Source: Acidobacteriaceae bacterium (GTDB lineage Bacteria; Acidobacteriota; Terriglobia; Terriglobales; Acidobacteriaceae). From it: DNA of 64,000 nucleotides. Each line of letters opens with the position of its first letter. The stretch's first letter is position 1. The notes below the pieces were generated by a model that was not told where the DNA came from, ran no database searches, and saw only the letters and a program-made list of their open reading frames with translations. Of this stretch, positions 25,500 to 34,252 are shown one piece after another. The stretch lies in NCBI GenBank assembly GCA_003139095.1, contig PLHW01000026.1:166163-230162 (forward strand). Direction: 5' to 3'. Position numbers and translations under genes: made by a program.

Positions 25500-26846
25500 A
25501 TGGCTCTTCCAACTTACGGCACCATGGCAGTCGATTGGGAAAATCGCGTAGACTTCGACCGCCTGCGCCGCGAGCGCCTTGCCCGCGCCAAGTATCTTCT
25601 CGCCAAATCCGAAATGGGTGCGCTCCTTTGCTTCGACATGAACAATGTGCGCTACCTCACCGCGACGCACATCGGCACCTGGGCGCAGGACAAGGCGAAC
25701 CGCTTCACATTGCTACCGCAAAACGACGAGCCCATCCTCTGGGACTTCGGCTCGGCCGCGCGCCATCATCAACTGCATTGTCCGTGGCTCGGCGAGCGCT
25801 CCCGCCCCGGCATTTCCATGCTGCGCGGCGCCATGACGCCCGAGATGGGCCGTGCCGAAGATGTCGCTAAGAAGATTCGCATCGAACTCGAAATGCGCGG
25901 CCTCCACAAAGATCCCGTCGGCATCGACATCATCGAACTGCCCGTTCTCTTCGCTTTGCAAAAAGAGGGCATCACCGTCGTCGACGGCCAGGCCCTCATG
26001 TCGGAAGCCCGCCTCATCAAGACGCGCGACGAAATCGCGCTTCTCAACACCTCCGCCATGATGGTCGACGCCGCCTACGACGAGCTCTATCGCGCCATGA
26101 AGCCCGGCATGAGCGAAAATCAAGCCGTTGGCCTGGTCAGCAAGGTTCTGTACGATCTTGGTTCCGAATACGTCGAGGCCGTCAACGCCATCTCCGGCGA
26201 GCGCTGTAACCCCCATCCCCACGTCTTCTCCGATCGCGTCCTTCGTCCCGGCGACCCCGTCTATTACGACATTCTTCATTCCTACATGGGATATCGCACC
26301 TGCTATTACCGCTGTTTCACGATCGGCTATGCCTCGCACGCGATGAATGACGCCTACAAGCGTTGCCGCGAATATCTCGATGCCGCGATCGAACTCGTGC
26401 GCCCCGGCCGCACGACCGCCGAAATTGCCGCCGTGTGGCCCAAGGCCCAGGAATTTGGTTTCCCTAATGAAGAAGCCTGTTTCGCCTTGCAATATGGCCA
26501 CGGCATCGGCCTCGCCATCTGGGAGAAGCCGGTGATCAGCCGGCTCGTTTCGTTCGAACACCCCACCGAAATCCAGCCGGGCATGGTCTTCGCGCTCGAA
26601 ACCTTCTGGCCCTCGACCGATGGCTGGAGCGCCGCGCGCATCGAAGAAGAAATCGTCGTCACAGAAACTGGACACGAGGTGATTACGCGCTTTCCCGCGG
26701 AGGAGTTGCTGGTCGCCGGCCGCCACTACTTCACGGTAAACGGCCCGCTCCCGGCGATTCGCGAGACCGAGTCCGCTCCGAGCGCGCACGTCCGCGAAAT
26801 GATTGAAGCCAGTTCAAGGCAAGAACGAGTCGGCGTGACCGACTGA
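25500..26846 (+). CDS. M24-family (creatinase/aminopeptidase P-like) protein with altered metal site
   Basis: 448 residues. The N-terminal creatinase-type domain is seen in LCFDMNNVRYLT; the pita-bread domain occupies about 180-430. Of the five usual metal ligands, one Asp (YYDILHS), the His (YGHGIGLAIWEKP), a Glu (FALETFW) and a Glu (RIEEEIVVTE) are present, but the second Asp (normally in GYxxD) is Cys in GYRTCYYR. This makes classical dinuclear peptidase activity doubtful and recalls creatinase, which lacks the metals. The ATG at 25500 has TAGGAG eight bases upstream. Position between E1 beta and E2 suggests a hydrolase or lyase that generates the substrate of the pathway. Confidence 0.78.
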   Translation: MALPTYGTMAVDWENRVDFDRLRRERLARAKYLLAKSEMGALLCFDMNNVRYLTATHIGTWAQDKANRFTLLPQNDEPILWDFGSAARHHQLHCPWLGERSRPGISMLRGAMTPEMGRAEDVAKKIRIELEMRGLHKDPVGIDIIELPVLFALQKEGITVVDGQALMSEARLIKTRDEIALLNTSAMMVDAAYDELYRAMKPGMSENQAVGLVSKVLYDLGSEYVEAVNAISGERCNPHPHVFSDRVLRPGDPVYYDILHSYMGYRTCYYRCFTIGYASHAMNDAYKRCREYLDAAIELVRPGRTTAEIAAVWPKAQEFGFPNEEACFALQYGHGIGLAIWEKPVISRLVSFEHPTEIQPGMVFALETFWPSTDGWSAARIEEEIVVTETGHEVITRFPAEELLVAGRHYFTVNGPLPAIRETESAPSAHVREMIEASSRQERVGVTD

Positions 26847-26848
26847 GA

Positions 26849-26874
26849 ATTTCTGTTTTGTATTTCTGTTTTGT
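26849..26874 (+). repeat. Two perfect copies of a 13-bp direct repeat
   Basis: ATTTCTGTTTTGT is present twice head to tail just after the M24 gene stop. It is AT-rich against a GC-rich background and lies in the 128-bp spacer before the E2 gene. Function unknown. Confidence 0.7.
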
Positions 26875-26974
26875 ATTAAGGATTTTTTCGTGCGGGAAAT
26901 TTTCGTAGGGAGAATTCTCCGCGCCGCATTCCCAAACTCTTAGTAGAGACGGGCTCAGCCTGTCGCCCCGATTT

Positions 26975-28216
26975 ATGCCCATCAGCGTCGTCATGCCCGC
27001 CCTCGGAATGGCCCAGGAAACTGGCAAGCTTATCTCCTGGCTCAAGCGTGAAGGCGAACCTGTGACCAAAGGCGAACCCCTCCTCGAGGTCGAGACCGAC
27101 AAGGCCGTCATGGAAGTTGAATCGCCAGAAGGCGGCGTCCTCGCTGGAATCACCGCGCAACCCGGCGACGAAGTTCAAGTCGGGCGCACCATTGCCTGGA
27201 TTCTCAAGCCCGGAGAAGCCGTACCCACCAACGGTTATGGCCACGTTGTTCCCGCAGTCGCCGCAACCAATCTTGCAAATGCCATCGTCGCCGCTCGCAC
27301 CGCTGAGTCAGTTGTCGCGCCTCGCTCCGATTCCGCCCGCGTCAAGATTTCTCCGAAGGCCCGTCGCCTCGCGGCCGAGCACGGCATCGATCCTGCCCAA
27401 CTCCGCGGTACCGGTCCTGCGGGAGAAATCCTCGCCGCCGATGTTCTCGCGGCCGCTGAAGCAAGGCCGGCAACAGACCTGGCGCCTGCCGCGGCCGATC
27501 AGTCGCCCTTGGCCGCCAAGAACGCCGTACTCCTGCCCAGGAGCAGCCCCGTCGCGCGTCTCATGGCCGAGCGCACCACGCAAAGTTGGACCACCATCCC
27601 GCACTTTTTTCTGGCTCGCGAACTCGACACCAGCGCGCTCCTCGCCGCACGCCACGACCTCAGTGCCTCGGTCCAAAAATCTTATCGCGTCAAGCTCTCG
27701 CTCTCCGATCTGCTAATCGGTCTCATAGCTCGCGTGCTGGCCCGGCACCCCCGCATGAATGCGAGTTGGTTGGACGGCAAGGTGCGCCCCAATTCCGACA
27801 TAAACATCTGCCTCGCCATCGCGGTCGCCGATGGCGTCGTCGCGCCCGTCATCACCTACGCCGATAAGGGCCCGCTCGGCGCCATCGCATTGCAGCGTCA
27901 CCAACTCACCGAGCGCGCCCGCGCCAGCCGCCTCCAGCCCTCCGACCTCGCGGGCGGCACCTTCACCCTCAGCAATCTTGGGATGTTTGACGTCGATGCC
28001 TTCACCGCGATCATCACGCCGCCGCAGGTTGCCATCCTGGCTGCTGGCCGTATCACCGACCGCGTGGTGGCCGTCGCGGGGCAACCCGCCGTCCGCCCCA
28101 TGATCACGCTGACGCTTTCCAGCGATCATCGCGTAATCGATGGCGCGCGCGCCGCCGAATTCATGCGCGATCTCGCCGCTGCCGTCGCCGAGCCGCAAAA
28201 ATGGCTGCTGCAATAA
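26975..28216 (+). CDS. 2-oxoacid dehydrogenase E2, dihydrolipoamide acyltransferase
   Basis: 413 residues. One lipoyl domain (residues 1-80) with Lys43 in ETDKAVMEV; a peripheral-subunit binding domain around 118-155 (ISPKARRLAAEHGI, LRGTGPAGEI); then the catalytic acyltransferase core with SSDHRVIDGARAAEFM, whose His and Asp are the active-site HxxxDG. It completes the complex begun by E1 alpha and beta. The 128-bp gap after the M24 gene is larger than others in the cluster, so it might have its own promoter. Confidence 0.93.
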   Translation: MPISVVMPALGMAQETGKLISWLKREGEPVTKGEPLLEVETDKAVMEVESPEGGVLAGITAQPGDEVQVGRTIAWILKPGEAVPTNGYGHVVPAVAATNLANAIVAARTAESVVAPRSDSARVKISPKARRLAAEHGIDPAQLRGTGPAGEILAADVLAAAEARPATDLAPAAADQSPLAAKNAVLLPRSSPVARLMAERTTQSWTTIPHFFLARELDTSALLAARHDLSASVQKSYRVKLSLSDLLIGLIARVLARHPRMNASWLDGKVRPNSDINICLAIAVADGVVAPVITYADKGPLGAIALQRHQLTERARASRLQPSDLAGGTFTLSNLGMFDVDAFTAIITPPQVAILAAGRITDRVVAVAGQPAVRPMITLTLSSDHRVIDGARAAEFMRDLAAAVAEPQKWLLQ

Positions 28217-28293
28217 AACTGCGCCCCAGGATTTGACAGGATTTTCATCTCACCGCAACCATCTACTCTCCATTTCCGACTACGTTTGTCGCC

Positions 28294-28749
28294 ATGAAGT
28301 CACAGCATCCAGGGTCAACCATCGCTGCCAAATCAAGCGCCACTCGCGCTCCTGCGCCGGGCGCAAACGCAGCTCCACAAGGAAATATCTTAAAGGTCAG
28401 CATAGAAGCTGCCTGCGGCGGTACATTGGTCCTTCATTGTCAGAACACCGGCATTTTCGATCCCGAGGCGCGCGCCCTTTCTGGTTTCATCTGCGACGTG
28501 CTCCCCACCACGCGCCGCATGGTTGTGAACCTCGAAGGTGTGCAAGCCCTCGATACCGCTGCTCTTGGCGAACTCGTATTGACTCACATGTGGGCCGACG
28601 CCGCCGGTTACGCCCTGACCTTCGCCGGTCCCAGTGATTCCGTTCGCGGCCTTTTCGAGAGCACCAACCTCATCTCGGTCCTCGACCTCTACTCCAGTGT
28701 AGATGCAGCCCTGGCCGCCATGTATCAGCAGGAAGTTCGCTCCGCATAG
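28294..28749 (+). CDS. STAS domain protein
   Basis: 151 residues; about 35 disordered N-terminal residues, then a STAS domain seen in RRMVVNLEGVQALDTAALGEL (strand, loop and helix) and ALTFAGPSDSVRGLFE. The usual phosphorylated Ser is replaced by Thr in LDTAALG, which can still be phosphorylated in other family members. No sigma-factor or kinase partner adjoins it. It ends 35 bases before a strong hairpin terminator shared with the convergent membrane-protein gene. Confidence 0.75.
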   Translation: MKSQHPGSTIAAKSSATRAPAPGANAAPQGNILKVSIEAACGGTLVLHCQNTGIFDPEARALSGFICDVLPTTRRMVVNLEGVQALDTAALGELVLTHMWADAAGYALTFAGPSDSVRGLFESTNLISVLDLYSSVDAALAAMYQQEVRSA

Positions 28750-28783
28750 GCGGGTAAAAAACCCTTGCAGCCCCAAAAGCAAA

Positions 28784-28809
28784 GCGCGCAATCCTTTCGG
28801 ATTGCGCGC
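28784..28809. terminator. Strong bidirectional hairpin terminator
   Basis: GCGCGCAATCC and GGATTGCGCGC form a perfect 11-bp stem around a TTTC loop, placed between two converging genes. A short T-rich run (GGTTATTTGG) follows on the plus strand. Confidence 0.8.
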
Positions 28810-28831
28810 GGTTATTTGGTTTGAGTTGGGT

Positions 28832-29548
28832 TTAGTGGCCGGCCGCCATCGCGAAAGCCTTGTGCTGTCCTTCTTCGGCGCGGTCTACATACATCTTGTA
28901 AGACTTGTAGACGCCGAACAGGACCGCCATCAGGGTTGCAATTGTCGCCAGGCCAGTGGCTGTGAACAAAGAAGCGATTGCAGTCAGTCCCGCACCAATC
29001 ACGTAATTCGGGAACGACCACAAGAAGACTTTGTGCCACAGGGTAAACGGATTGCTGTTTTCTGTCAGACCGATGATGCCGGCCACCGGCGCGGTGTTCG
29101 CCAGGAAGTACAGCGCCGCCGCCAGAATCAGCGCGAGCGCCGGACCACTTTCGTACGCCGCAAACAACCGGCTGTGATACGCCAGGTACGCGAGTCCGCA
29201 GGCATTCATCAGAGTGCAGGTGTTGAACAGGAATTGAACCGCTTTGATTTGTTTGCCGGAACCGAAGGACTGCGCGATCGCTGCTGTAAACGCTACCAGC
29301 AGGCTGCCGAACAATCCGAACTGCGTGACTCCCAGCAGAATAACGGGCAGGTTTCCAGACATCGTGCTCGTCATTCCAGGCAGCTTCACTTTCAGCCGCG
29401 AGGTCAATACCGCGGCGAACATGAGCACTGCCAACTGGGGCCATGCAGGTGTGTGCCAGTTTATGACTCCGAACGACACCGGGCACAAACTCGCGACAGC
29501 CACCATTCCGATCAAGGCCTTTGCTTTATTGGGCATGGTATTTGTCAT
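28832..29548 (-). CDS. Multi-pass membrane protein, unknown function
   Basis: 238 residues with about seven to eight hydrophobic helices; it resembles the integral sensor domains seen ahead of HD or GGDEF output domains, with a KLPGMTSTMSGNLPVILLGV loop, but has no output domain. It begins 32 bases after the subtilisin-like protease gene, the likely promoter-proximal member of a two-gene operon. Role unknown; membrane partner or sensor for the protease system is a guess. Confidence 0.6.
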   Translation of the reverse strand: MTNTMPNKAKALIGMVAVASLCPVSFGVINWHTPAWPQLAVLMFAAVLTSRLKVKLPGMTSTMSGNLPVILLGVTQFGLFGSLLVAFTAAIAQSFGSGKQIKAVQFLFNTCTLMNACGLAYLAYHSRLFAAYESGPALALILAAALYFLANTAPVAGIIGLTENSNPFTLWHKVFLWSFPNYVIGAGLTAIASLFTATGLATIATLMAVLFGVYKSYKMYVDRAEEGQHKAFAMAAGH

Positions 29549-29580
29549 AAGTATCTCCGAATAGTTAATCGGGTTTGTGC

Positions 29581-31341
29581 TTAGTTGTCTCCCGGATCGC
29601 CATCGCTCAGTGCCGAGGTTGCACTGGCTACGTTAGAAGTTGCACCCCAGACCACGCTGTCGCCAGTAACGGAGGTTGCTCCCCAAACGACGCTGGTGGC
29701 CCCCCAGACCACGGAATTGGCCGAGAGCACGCTGGAACCCCAAACCACCGAGGTCCCCCAAACCACTGAGTTTGCGCCCCAGACCACGCTGCTGCCCGCG
29801 AAGTTTGAGTCGAGAGTCGTATTCGCGATCGTGACCGAGCCGTTCGAGTTTTGGAGCGCCGTCGGGGAAAGCGCTAGCCCCGTTGCGACGTTGGTATCGG
29901 CGAGCGCGGCATCGATATCCAAATACCCCGCTCCGTAAGTGAACAGATCGTACTCGTTGTTGTAAAGGTTGCCGAGGCGGTCGTGGGAGAAGGTGTATTG
30001 CCCAACGCCCTTCCACGCCGTCCGCATCAAGCGCGCTTTCACCTGATCGGGCGTCAGAGACGGATTCTGCTGCAGCAAGAGCGCGACTGCGCCGCTTACA
30101 ATCGGCGTCGCCATGCTCGTGCCGCTCAGCACAAAATACTTGGAGGTTCCGCTGGTCGGCGTCACCTCATATTGTGGATAGGCTGTGTCGAGCGTGCTGC
30201 CCGCCACCCGCAAGGAAACCTGAGCGTTGCCGGGCGCGACCAAGTCCGGCTTGCAGATGTGGTCCAGCGTGGTCGGGCCTTTGGAACTGTAACTGGTGAT
30301 CTGGTCGTCCACCCGTGTCGCTGTCAGCTCCGTCATGGTCGCTCCCACCGTGATGACGGCAGGATCGTTCCCCGGAACGACGATGGTGGCGAAGCCATTG
30401 GTTGGAGCGAAGCGTCCGCTGTTGCCGGCAGCAGCTACGACGACGATCCCAGCCTTCCAGGCCGCTTCCACCGCCTGGTCCACCGGATCGAGCGTATAGC
30501 TCTCAAACACCGGGCGCCCCAGCGACATGTTGATGACCCGGATGTTGTAGGTGCTCTTCAGCGAGATGGCCTCGTCAATGGCTGCAATCACGCCGCTGTC
30601 CGTACCTGACCCGTTTTGATCGAGCACGCGCAGATTGATGATGTTAACGCCAGGGGCCATGCCGGCAAATGTAGCCGGGTAGCCATTGGCGGATCCAGAC
30701 CCGGCGCCGCTGCCGCCGATCAAACCGGCGACGTGCGTTCCGTGTCCGTACTTATCCGAGGTCGTCGTGTCGCCCGCCACAAAGCTTTGGCTGTACACCA
30801 CGCGGCTGTTGCTGCCGCTGCCAAGGTCGGCATGCGCTGCGACGCCACTGTCAATCAGCGCCACGCCAACGCCCGAGCCGGTTAGCCCGTACTGCGACGC
30901 CGCGACATCTGCCTCGATGGCCGTAGCGTATTCCTCCATCGTAGGATTCGCCGTCATCTTGAACGTACGGTCCGGGGTAACATAAACCACCGAGGGGTCC
31001 TGTTCAAGCATCGGAAGCATGCTGGCCGGAATCCGCATCGTGGCCGCCGAGATCGACCGGTAGCGATTGCCCAGCTTAGCGCCGCCCATCTGCCACTTTT
31101 TGAAGGCAGTGCTAGCGGGCATCTTCTTGAACTGTACGTTGACCGTGACCCATCCCGTCGATCCTGCATAGCTTTCGAGGTCGGGCGAATGTTTGAAACT
31201 CGGGCCTCTGCCCCCGGCATACGACGGCAACGCCGAAAGCGCAAGCACGAGTATTGCGAGAACTCGTCCCCAGGCTGCGCTGAAAGTGACCGCTCCGCGC
31301 CCCCCTGTGGTACTTGCAAGTTTTGTTTTGGCTTTGTTCAT
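29581..31341 (-). CDS. Secreted S8 subtilisin-like protease with VVWG repeats
   Basis: 586 residues. Signal peptide (AWGRVLAILVLALSALPSYA), an inhibitor I9-like propeptide to about residue 130, then the S8 domain with Asp164 (VALIDSG), His200 (YGHGTHVAGL) and Ser409 (LSGTSMATPIVSG). After the catalytic domain, residues about 505-570 hold six or seven copies of SVVWG(A/T/S) spaced 5-12 residues apart, then a Gly/Asp end. Similar W-rich tails are seen on acidobacterial S8 proteases, but their function is not established to my knowledge. A 327-bp untranslated upstream region suggests regulated expression. Confidence 0.92.
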   Translation of the reverse strand: MNKAKTKLASTTGGRGAVTFSAAWGRVLAILVLALSALPSYAGGRGPSFKHSPDLESYAGSTGWVTVNVQFKKMPASTAFKKWQMGGAKLGNRYRSISAATMRIPASMLPMLEQDPSVVYVTPDRTFKMTANPTMEEYATAIEADVAASQYGLTGSGVGVALIDSGVAAHADLGSGSNSRVVYSQSFVAGDTTTSDKYGHGTHVAGLIGGSGAGSGSANGYPATFAGMAPGVNIINLRVLDQNGSGTDSGVIAAIDEAISLKSTYNIRVINMSLGRPVFESYTLDPVDQAVEAAWKAGIVVVAAAGNSGRFAPTNGFATIVVPGNDPAVITVGATMTELTATRVDDQITSYSSKGPTTLDHICKPDLVAPGNAQVSLRVAGSTLDTAYPQYEVTPTSGTSKYFVLSGTSMATPIVSGAVALLLQQNPSLTPDQVKARLMRTAWKGVGQYTFSHDRLGNLYNNEYDLFTYGAGYLDIDAALADTNVATGLALSPTALQNSNGSVTIANTTLDSNFAGSSVVWGANSVVWGTSVVWGSSVLSANSVVWGATSVVWGATSVTGDSVVWGATSNVASATSALSDGDPGDN

Positions 31342-31668
31342 AATTTCCTCTGGCTAATAGCGAGATCGGTGCTATCGGACACGGCTCGCGCGCCTGCCCT
31401 AGTAAGGCAATTCGAACGCCAACGATCGTGGCGTAACCCTTTTGTTTTCAATAGATATCTCGAGCGGGATTTTCCGCGGGATGGGACAAATTGGCCTGCG
31501 ACAGCCGCCTGCACCATGGCCGGCTGGGTAACTGACTGAAAAATAAGGTGGGGCGTTCTGAAAAACCGTTTCGGGACAAAGTGACGCGGTTCCCCGTTGC
31601 CGACTAGCGCGTCCGGGCACTGAACAAGGGTCGCTTTGCCACCTGTTTCTCGCCGCTTATTTCGTAAC
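31342..31668. other. 327-bp gap upstream of the protease, no gene recognised
   Basis: This spacer includes the protease promoter region. A CGCCA/TGGCG inverted repeat is visible near 31410. I looked for riboswitch-like elements (cyclic-di-GMP, glycine) and found no convincing match. No open frame has coding character. Confidence 0.45.
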
Positions 31669-32202
31669 TTACTTTTGTAATTCTGCCAGAGCCGACAACA
31701 CCTCGGCGCTGTGCTGATTGGGATTGACCTCGGTGAAAACCTTCACAATCTTACCCTCCGGATTAATGATGAAGGTGTGCCGGGAGGCGAATTTCACCAG
31801 GCCGAGATTCGTCAGCGAACCATAGGCGCTCGAAACCTTGTGGTCGGTATCGGCCAGCAGTTTAAAGTTCAATCCTTCTTTCGTGCAGAACTGCTTGTGC
31901 GAGTCCGCGCTGTCGACGCTGACGCCGAGCACGACAACACCTTTTTGTTGGTACTGCGCCTGGTCGCGCTGAAAGTTATGCGCCTCGATCGTGCAGCCGC
32001 TGGTGAAATCCTTGGGATAAAAATACAAGACCACCCACTTGCCGCGATAGTCCTTCAGGCTGATAGGCGCGCCTTCCTGCGAGGGGAGCGTGAATTCGGG
32101 AGCCATGCTGCCCACCGGCGGCACCGGCGAGGCCATGACTGCCAGCGGCGTCACTGCGAAGACCACGAGAAAAAGTGCGGCCATCAGAGCGTTATTCGTC
32201 AT
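31669..32202 (-). CDS. Exported peroxiredoxin, BCP/AhpC-TSA type
   Basis: 177 residues. Reduces hydroperoxides with a peroxidatic Cys in DFTSGCTIEAHNFQRD. The second Cys in KQFCTKEG could be the resolving one, but it is not in the usual CxxxxC position. The ATG at 32202 overlaps the preceding methyltransferase stop as ATGA and has AGGAGA seven bases upstream; it then yields a signal peptide (LMAALFLVVFAVTPLAVMA), which is unusual for BCP and implies periplasmic action. Last gene of the desaturase operon; fits protection of modified membrane lipids from peroxidation. Confidence 0.87.
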   Translation of the reverse strand: MTNNALMAALFLVVFAVTPLAVMASPVPPVGSMAPEFTLPSQEGAPISLKDYRGKWVVLYFYPKDFTSGCTIEAHNFQRDQAQYQQKGVVVLGVSVDSADSHKQFCTKEGLNFKLLADTDHKVSSAYGSLTNLGLVKFASRHTFIINPEGKIVKVFTEVNPNQHSAEVLSALAELQK

Positions 32203-33470
32203 TGTGATTTCTCCTGCCACGCCAGTTGCATTTCCGGTGCGTTCGTTAAGCGAATTCTACTGGCCGCTTTGCCAAGCACAAGTTGCACGTCGCCAATGTA
32301 GCGCTCGCGGAACGCGCCTTCGCAGTACGCCAGATAATAATCCCACATGCGGATGAAGCGTTCGTCGAAGCCGAGATGCCGCACTTCGGGTAGTCGCTCC
32401 AGAAAACGACGGCGCCATTCTCTCAATGTGACGGCGTAGTGCGGGCCGATGTCTTCCGTATGGAAAAGCTGCATGCGCGTAGTTCGCGCCAGCGATTGCT
32501 GGATGCCGGCGACCGACGCCAACTCTGCTCCCGGAAAGATGTACTTGCGGATCCAGTCGCTCTGCCGGCGGTATTGCTGAAATTTCGACTCCAGGATCGT
32601 GATCGTCTGGAGCAGCATGCTGCCGTCGGGCTTGAGCAGCCGATCGCACGCTCCAAAGTAATCGTCGTAGTGATCGTAGCCGACGGCCTCGAACATTTCG
32701 ATGCTGACGATCTTGTCGTACTCGCCGGTCAGGTTGCGGTAGTCCTCGAACAGAAGTTCGATGCGCTCGCCAGCTCTACTGCGCAAAAACAGCTCGCGCG
32801 CGTGGTCGTGCTGCTGCCGGCTGATCGTGGTGGTGGTGATCCGACAGCCGTAAGTCTCGGCCGCATATGCCGCGAAGCCGCCCCAGCCGGTGCCGATTTC
32901 GAGCACATGGTCGCGCGCTTCCAGTTGCAGTTTGCGGCAGATGCGGTCGAACTTGCGGATCTGCGCCTCTTCCAGAGAATCTTCAGGGCTCTCGTAATAC
33001 GCGCAGGAGTAGGCCAGACTGCGGTCGAGAAAAAGGCGATAAAACTGATTGCCAAGATCGTAATGGTAGGCGATGTTGCGTCGGCTGCCCGCCTCCGTGT
33101 TGGGTCGGCGCCGGTGCTCGATCAGGTCTGCCACTCTGCGGAAGGCGGTGAAGAGGCGATTGCTGTTGTCCAGTTGCTCCAGGTTGCGAACGGCAAGGCG
33201 TACCACCGCCACCAAGTCGGGAGTCGACCAGTCTCCGTCCATGTACGCTTCGCCGACGCCAACGTCTCCCGCCAAAAGTGCGCACCGGAAGAAACGATCT
33301 TCATGCACCGCGATCACTGCGTGCGGCGAAGCGTTTTCGTCCGCAGGGCCCGGTTGGCCGAAGTTGTACGTGCCGTCGGGGCAAACTACTTCGAGCGAGC
33401 CGAAGCGCAGGCCCGCCAGAGTTTTCAGAAATATCTTTTTCGCCAGCTTTGCGGCTAGTCCGCTCGCCAT
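32199..33470 (-). CDS. Cyclopropane-fatty-acyl-phospholipid synthase family methyltransferase
   Basis: 423 residues, the usual Cfa length. The SAM-binding motif is LEIGTGWGGFAAYAAETYGC; further Cfa signatures are YHYDLGNQFYRLFLD and VSIEMFEAVGYDHYDDYFG. It transfers a methylene or methyl group from SAM to unsaturated phospholipid acyl chains. It overlaps DUF1365 by 16 bases and the peroxiredoxin gene by 4. With a desaturase and FAD oxidoreductase in one operon, methylated or furan fatty acid synthesis (UfaM-type) is as plausible as cyclopropane formation; sequence alone does not decide. Confidence 0.93.
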   Translation of the reverse strand: MASGLAAKLAKKIFLKTLAGLRFGSLEVVCPDGTYNFGQPGPADENASPHAVIAVHEDRFFRCALLAGDVGVGEAYMDGDWSTPDLVAVVRLAVRNLEQLDNSNRLFTAFRRVADLIEHRRRPNTEAGSRRNIAYHYDLGNQFYRLFLDRSLAYSCAYYESPEDSLEEAQIRKFDRICRKLQLEARDHVLEIGTGWGGFAAYAAETYGCRITTTTISRQQHDHARELFLRSRAGERIELLFEDYRNLTGEYDKIVSIEMFEAVGYDHYDDYFGACDRLLKPDGSMLLQTITILESKFQQYRRQSDWIRKYIFPGAELASVAGIQQSLARTTRMQLFHTEDIGPHYAVTLREWRRRFLERLPEVRHLGFDERFIRMWDYYLAYCEGAFRERYIGDVQLVLGKAASRIRLTNAPEMQLAWQEKSQ

Positions 33471-34252
33471 GAGGCCCCCAAATGCTTTACGGTCGCGCTC
33501 TCAAAATGGCCCGCTCCCGGGTGCGCGACGACAGGCACGCGCTTCAGCAGCAGCCGGATCGCCTGCCAGTGAATGGCCGTGATCACCTTTGCCGTCATCC
33601 ACGGGAAACGAATGAGGGCGCGGTGTAATTCGCGGCCCGACCACTCGCGGCGCTCCATCGTCAGCGTGGAATCGAAGATCGCCTGGCCGTTTTCGTAACT
33701 CGCGCTCTGACTGATCAGGCGCTCGCCCGGCGGCGTGAAGGTCCAATCGTATTCGTGCCCCAGCTTCAGAAATGGCGAAACGTGAAACGTCTTGCCAAAG
33801 CGATAGCGCTTGTTTTCACCCGCGGGGCGCTCGACTTCGCTCGTGAGCCAGTAATTTTGCGTCTCGCCGAAAGTGTTGTTCACCTCGGCCATGATCGTCT
33901 GCAACCGATCCGCGCGGTCGTAACAGTAGAAGAACGATACCGGGTTGAAGTTGTAGCCAAGATAGCGAAGGTGCGTGAGAAGGAAAATTTGCCCGTCCGG
34001 AATTACGCAGCCTTTTTGCTCCGCGTCGCGCGCCAGGCGTTCGCGCAGTTTCTTCGCGGGATCGCCGAAATGATCGCGGTCGTGATAGGCAACCCAGTTG
34101 CGTCGGTTGTAGCCCGCAAGCGGAGAGATTTTCATCAGCTCCGGCAATCGGTCGATGTCCAGGAACACCATAAACAGTGGGTAAGTAAACTCGTGGCGCG
34201 CAGGACTAAATCTGCGATGGCGCAATGTGCCGGTATAGATTGCAGATTTCAC
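33455..34252 (-). CDS. DUF1365 family protein
   Basis: 265 residues from a GTG at 34252, chosen because it overlaps the preceding gene's stop as GTGA. Family features: YTGTLRHRRFSPARHEFTY, LGYNFNPVSFFYCYDR and EVNNTFGETQNYWL. Function is not established, but the gene is conserved beside COG2907 oxidoreductase and Cfa genes and is often light- or singlet-oxygen-regulated. It is the central gene of the five-gene desaturase operon. Confidence 0.88.
   Translation of the reverse strand: MKSAIYTGTLRHRRFSPARHEFTYPLFMVFLDIDRLPELMKISPLAGYNRRNWVAYHDRDHFGDPAKKLRERLARDAEQKGCVIPDGQIFLLTHLRYLGYNFNPVSFFYCYDRADRLQTIMAEVNNTFGETQNYWLTSEVERPAGENKRYRFGKTFHVSPFLKLGHEYDWTFTPPGERLISQSASYENGQAIFDSTLTMERREWSGRELHRALIRFPWMTAKVITAIHWQAIRLLLKRVPVVAHPGAGHFESATVKHLGASWRAD

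Noticed and set aside
31342..31668. Possible cyclic-di-GMP riboswitch upstream of the S8 protease
   Set aside because: Isolated GCAAAGC-like bases occur but the ordered conserved segments of the class are missing.
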